Made by a program: the position numbers and the translations under genes. Below are positions 5,507 to 8,321 of a stretch of DNA of 8,321 bases, one piece after another (position 1 is the first letter of the stretch; each line of letters starts with the position of its first letter). This stretch comes from Candidatus Coatesiibacteriota bacterium (GTDB lineage Bacteria; B130-G9). The stretch is taken from positions 1-8,321 of the forward strand of contig QMNL01000054.1 in assembly GCA_003647755.1 (NCBI GenBank), read 5' to 3'. The notes under the pieces were generated by a model. It worked only from the letters and a program-made list of their open reading frames with translations, ran no database searches and had not been told where the DNA came from.

Positions 5507-5929
5507 CTATAGCGCTTGCAGAAAATTACCTGAACTCGCCACGATAAACGCTGGACCGATCGAGATGTTCAGCTCGTTGCTCCCCGCAGCTACGCCAACC
5601 ACCTGAACCACGTCCCCATCTCCGCTCGGCTTCGTGGCCGTGATCTTGCCCGCTGTCTTGCTGAGGTAGTAGATCGAACCTGTCGTCAGAGAGTCGCCAG
5701 CCTCGTCGGTAATCCCGGCTATCTTTCCGCTCCGCACAAGCGTGGCGCGTTCGTTCGCCTGGTACCCGCGAAGAGCCGCAAAGCCGTGCGCCTCGCGTGC
5801 AGTCCCGCTCGTGGCATCGGCAAGCACCACCTTGCCGTCCGTGTTGATATGCATCAGGTCGTTCTCCGCCACGTCAACGCTCGCTATCGCCTCCCAGCTC
5901 CCTCGAGCATCCTTGTTCCTCCAAGCCAT
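5507..5929 (-). CDS. Capsid decoration protein-like (DUF2190-like)
   Basis: This 140-residue protein is glycine- and valine-rich with regular short beta segments. Its pattern resembles small capsid decoration proteins of the DUF2190/gpD-like kind: ASVDVAENDLMHINTDGKVV (16-35), HGFAALRGYQANERATLVRS (48-67), then GSIYYLSKTAGKIT (84-97), VVQVVGVAAG (106-115) and a terminal ELNISIGPAF. Proteins of this kind bind the outside of the capsid and strengthen it after expansion. The gene lies between scaffold and major capsid genes, the position of SPP1 gp12. The ATG has AAGGAAGAG directly upstream. About 110 bases separate it from the scaffold gene, with no convincing gene between them. Confidence 0.65.
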   Translation of the reverse strand: MAWRNKDARGSWEAIASVDVAENDLMHINTDGKVVLADATSGTAREAHGFAALRGYQANERATLVRSGKIAGITDEAGDSLTTGSIYYLSKTAGKITATKPSGDGDVVQVVGVAAGSNELNISIGPAFIVASSGNFLQAL

Positions 5930-6038
5930 CTCTTCCTTGCACCTCCCATTTCTGTTTGCTCTGACTATTCATCCCTTAACAAGGTCGACGAGCGCCTTGA
6001 CGCACCCCTCGGCGCCTGCCATTTCGCCCGGCCTCTAA

Positions 6039-6533
6039 CTACTTGATGAGAATGCCCCTGAGATTCGCCAGCCGCCTAAGCCGCGTGGACGCTGTCTCTT
6101 TCTCGCTTTGTACCGAAGCAACCGGCGGCTGCCCCACAACTGCATCCACACCCTCCGCAGCATTCGTAAGCCGATTCAGGCTGCGCTTGACCTCGCTGGC
6201 GACGAGATTTTGAAGACCCTCCCCGGTGGGCCGGTCAGCCCCTTGGGACTCCTTTATATGGGCCAAAACCTCCTTCAGAACCGAGAGCTTTTCCTTCAAC
6301 TCAACCTCGGTCTTGCCGCTAACAACGCCCCGAAGCCGACGCAATAAGTCCTTGTCCCGAACGAACTGCGAAAGCTCCAACGCCTCCTCTGCAAACACTG
6401 CACGCCGCAGAAGCTCCGCCCGATCATCGCCGGAACTCCGCGCCTCGCTGGCATCCACTCCAGCATCATCGTGAGTCGCAGGCGCCTCGCTGACATCTTC
6501 CATAGCCTCTCCAGAGACTTCTTCCTCAATCAT
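6039..6533 (-). CDS. Capsid scaffold protein
   Basis: This 164-residue protein has the composition of a phage scaffold: a very acidic, disordered N-terminus (1-38), a charged helical middle likely to form coiled coils (about 39-95, including EVELKEKLSVLKEVLAHIKE), a linker, another helix around SEVKRSLNRLTNAAEG, and a basic C-terminal helix ending STRLRRLANLRGILIK. A basic tail is typical of the segment that contacts the capsid protein during procapsid assembly. Its place between portal and decoration or capsid genes fits SPP1 gp11. The ATG follows GGGAGG with a five-base spacer. It has no protease motif (no Ser-His pair in a recognisable context), so it is not a fused protease-scaffold. Confidence 0.7.
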   Translation of the reverse strand: MIEEEVSGEAMEDVSEAPATHDDAGVDASEARSSGDDRAELLRRAVFAEEALELSQFVRDKDLLRRLRGVVSGKTEVELKEKLSVLKEVLAHIKESQGADRPTGEGLQNLVASEVKRSLNRLTNAAEGVDAVVGQPPVASVQSEKETASTRLRRLANLRGILIK

Positions 6534-6567
6534 CCGAACCTCCCTTAATGTGTGAAACGCTTCTCAT
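6526..6567 (-). CDS. Possible 13-codon leader peptide overlapping the scaffold start
   Basis: This tiny frame encodes MRSVSHIKGGSDD. Its ATG has AGGAG five bases upstream, and its stop lies within the first codons of the scaffold gene, giving an eight-base overlap. The scaffold Shine-Dalgarno site lies inside the frame, so translation of the leader could open or block that site. It may equally be chance; the peptide itself need not have a function. Confidence 0.25.
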   Translation of the reverse strand: MRSVSHIKGGSDD

Positions 6568-6610
6568 GGCATCTCCTATCCCTGACTCTTGATTTCCATC
6601 AAATCGCGAC

Positions 6611-8188
6611 TCACTCGTAGCCACGCCTCTTCCTCGCATCCTCCGGCCCAATCAGACCCGCAGAGAGATCGGCAAGAACGATGTTTTGCTGCTCCACCTC
6701 GTCCCCAGGAATCAGAGGTCCCCACATCGTCTCCACGTCCTTGAGTCGATACTCCGGGCCTCCCAGTGTGAACCTGCCCGACTCCGACAGCACAACGGAT
6801 TTGGAGTTCGCCAACGCGACCAGTGCCTTCGCCAGCTGCTTAAATCCCGAGGCCCAGTAGATGCGCTTGCGGTATGTTTTCTTGGCGAGCGGCTCGTAGA
6901 GCAATCGAAGAGCAATGCCCGAGATGTTCGTCCCAGTCCACTTCAAGGGTTCCAGGTGTGATTCGCCCGCCGTCCTGTATATCTGCCCCACCAAGAGGCT
7001 GAGCGTCTTGAAGAAGCTCTCCGGAATGCCGACCGGCTTCATGCGCACGATGTCCTGCCGCAACTGGTCGTTCTCGGTCAGAAAGTGTATCTGATCGCCG
7101 CCAAGCCTGACGGCAGACTCCTCGAGATCATCGCTGTCAGGCGGATCGATATTGATTGCTTTGAGTATCGATTGGTCGTTGTAGCATTGCCAGTAGGCGT
7201 CCGACATCATCTGATTGACCGCGTCGAGCATGGGAATAAGTGGGGCGATGTCCGAGTCCCCAACCGTCTGCATCCTCTGGACCGAGTTGGGGATATGAAC
7301 GATGGGGATCATCCCCAAGTTGTGCTCCGAGATGCTCGTGATCTCGAACTCGACGCCCTCTCCGTCATCGCCGGCGGTGTGTGGTCGAACGGCCCGCAGC
7401 CTGACTATCCTCTCCCTATCCATCTCAACCCGATGCCAACGGAACCTATCGCCCCCTCGTGCCTCAGGCTCGGCCTGCTCCCACTGAAAGATGAACGCCA
7501 GCACCTTCTCCCGATCCAGCTCGTCGTACTCGATATCCCAAAGCTGGTCGTAACTTATCGACTGAACCCTCAAGACGCTTGGACCAGCAGGGTCATAACT
7601 CACCGAGTAGAATGTCCCGCCGCAAATGCCCGAATCGATTGCATCCGTCAAGAGCCTCTGCCGAAGACCATTGTCGCTGAATACCCGATCCCAAAAAGCC
7701 TGCAGCCGCACGCTCTCGGCCTCGTCCGCGCCCACCATCCGAACGCCTATAAAGCGGCCATCGCCGAACAGGGCATCCGCCGAATCATCGACTATCTGCC
7801 GCGGGATGCCCACCGATATCGGAAGCCTGAGCGCAAGCTGCGCCGCCGTCATGTTCTCATAAAGCGGGATGCGGACGTCCCTGTTCTCATAAAATCGACG
7901 ATAGCTTGCGACCTCGCTCAGCCTCGATAGCCTCGCCCGTGAAACCACCGTCCCGCCAAGACCGCGTCGCGCCGATTCGCCACCGTGAACAATCGTCCCA
8001 TTCTCCATCACCTGTTCCACCTCGGACTCGATTGCTGCCTTCTGTTCCTCTTTCGATTTCTGAGAAAAACCAAAACCCTCTTCACCGTCTCTGGCTCTCG
8101 TAAGCAGTTGACGCTTCCGATCCAGTTTCCCTACCTGAAACGCCAGATTCGTCCACGACATTTGGGACGCGACCCATTTGAAGGACAC
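6611..8188 (-). CDS. Portal protein, SPP1 gp6-like
   Basis: This 525-residue protein forms the dodecameric portal ring through which DNA is packaged. Sequence signs are the wing region beginning near LPISVGIPRQIVDDSADALF (122-141); a helical and beta mid-section; the conserved-looking segment MIPIVHIPNS (293-302) followed by GDSDIAPLIPMLDAVNQMMS (310-329), a pattern typical of gp6-type portals; the stem and crown helices including SGIALRLLYEPLAKKTYRKR (423-442); and a C-terminus with WGPLIPGDEVEQQNIVLADL (489-508), then SAGLIGPEDARKR. Length fits the family (about 500). The start is GTG; an in-frame stop 15 bases upstream excludes longer forms, and the GGGGA site sits unusually close to it. 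The ATG at codon 10 lacks a site. The gene is first in the visible operon, with a terminase gene expected upstream. Confidence 0.8.
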   Translation of the reverse strand: MSFKWVASQMSWTNLAFQVGKLDRKRQLLTRARDGEEGFGFSQKSKEEQKAAIESEVEQVMENGTIVHGGESARRGLGGTVVSRARLSRLSEVASYRRFYENRDVRIPLYENMTAAQLALRLPISVGIPRQIVDDSADALFGDGRFIGVRMVGADEAESVRLQAFWDRVFSDNGLRQRLLTDAIDSGICGGTFYSVSYDPAGPSVLRVQSISYDQLWDIEYDELDREKVLAFIFQWEQAEPEARGGDRFRWHRVEMDRERIVRLRAVRPHTAGDDGEGVEFEITSISEHNLGMIPIVHIPNSVQRMQTVGDSDIAPLIPMLDAVNQMMSDAYWQCYNDQSILKAINIDPPDSDDLEESAVRLGGDQIHFLTENDQLRQDIVRMKPVGIPESFFKTLSLLVGQIYRTAGESHLEPLKWTGTNISGIALRLLYEPLAKKTYRKRIYWASGFKQLAKALVALANSKSVVLSESGRFTLGGPEYRLKDVETMWGPLIPGDEVEQQNIVLADLSAGLIGPEDARKRRGYE

Positions 8189-8207
8189 TTCCCCGGGCCG
8201 TGGCTAG

Positions 8208-8321
8208 CTAAGGCGGCGCCAGTTTACCGTGGTCTAAAGTTGGAGTTTCCCCAAAACGGGCCGCGGATTCGTTGTGTTGTTGGCTCCGGGGCGGTGTTTT
8301 GGGTGAAACAAGAGTGGAATA
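8208..8321 (-). CDS. Possible C-terminal end of the gene before the portal
   Basis: One minus frame is open from the window edge to a TAG 19 bases before the portal start, giving 37 residues that end in TPTLDHGKLAPP. In most tailed phages the gene before the portal is the large terminase subunit, and its C-terminus is poorly conserved, so no motif is expected here. The other two minus frames also stay open for 28 and 31 codons, so the choice of frame is uncertain. Identity is inferred from position only. Confidence 0.25.
   Translation of the reverse strand, partial: YSTLVSPKTPPRSQQHNESAARFGETPTLDHGKLAPP

Noticed and set aside
5969..6022. 17-codon minus-strand frame MAGAEGCVKALVDLVKG between scaffold and decoration genes
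   Set aside because: It has no good Shine-Dalgarno spacing and no overlap with its neighbours, so nothing separates it from chance.
6589..6602. TTGAT-GGAA-ATCAA stem with a GNRA-type loop after the portal gene
   Set aside because: The stem is five pairs and AT-rich with no T tract, so it is not a credible terminator; a chance match is likely.
7085..7930. Plus-strand open frame of 281 codons inside the portal gene
   Set aside because: It is wholly antisense to a convincing portal protein, has no recognisable motif, and its composition is that of a complementary-strand shadow.

Overview
The window looks like part of a tailed double-stranded DNA phage or prophage (Caudoviricetes). It carries a compact virion-assembly operon encoded entirely on the minus strand, so the genes read from right to left. 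The evidence is a long portal protein of the SPP1 gp6 type, a short acidic scaffold-like protein, a small glycine-rich beta protein that fits a capsid decoration protein, an HK97-fold-like major capsid protein, and a run of small connector and tail-joining proteins in the order known from SPP1-like siphophages. No host can be named. Structural genes are fairly GC-rich and closely packed, with Shine-Dalgarno sites of the usual bacterial type. No integrase, att site, tRNA or IS element is visible, so free phage and prophage cannot be told apart.

Layout in transcription order: the possible end of an upstream gene at the right edge (8321-8208; a terminase would be expected there); portal (8188-6611); a possible 13-codon leader overlapping the scaffold start; scaffold (6533-6039); decoration protein (5929-5507); major capsid protein with a TTG start (5455-4391); three small head-to-tail joining proteins (4381-3995 adaptor, 3981-3256 stopper-like, 3182-2673 tail-terminator-like); a 286-residue protein in the tail-tube slot (2586-1726); a 66-bp imperfect inverted-repeat element (1657-1722); an unrecognised 110-residue protein (1630-1298); a 25-codon micro-ORF linked to both neighbours by ATGA overlaps (1301-1224); and a 224-residue TIM-barrel protein with the motif series of tRNA/DNA guanine transglycosylases (1227-553). 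The structural series stops there. No tape-measure gene is present.

The left 552 bases differ from the operon. A hairpin follows the transglycosylase-like gene. A largely non-coding stretch comes next, with a consensus -35 box and two adjacent perfect dyads, and then the start of a HicA/YcfA-like gene that runs off the left edge. Its usual GSH motif reads GSD.

The most interesting parts are the accessory genes at the downstream end. The transglycosylase-like protein could insert a 7-deazaguanine into DNA as protection against restriction, as shown for other phage DpdA proteins. It appears to be translated by coupling through the micro-ORF. The HicA-like gene under its own operator-like control is a second candidate. 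The portal-to-tail region is ordinary morphogenesis, recognised mostly from residue patterns and gene order, without database support.
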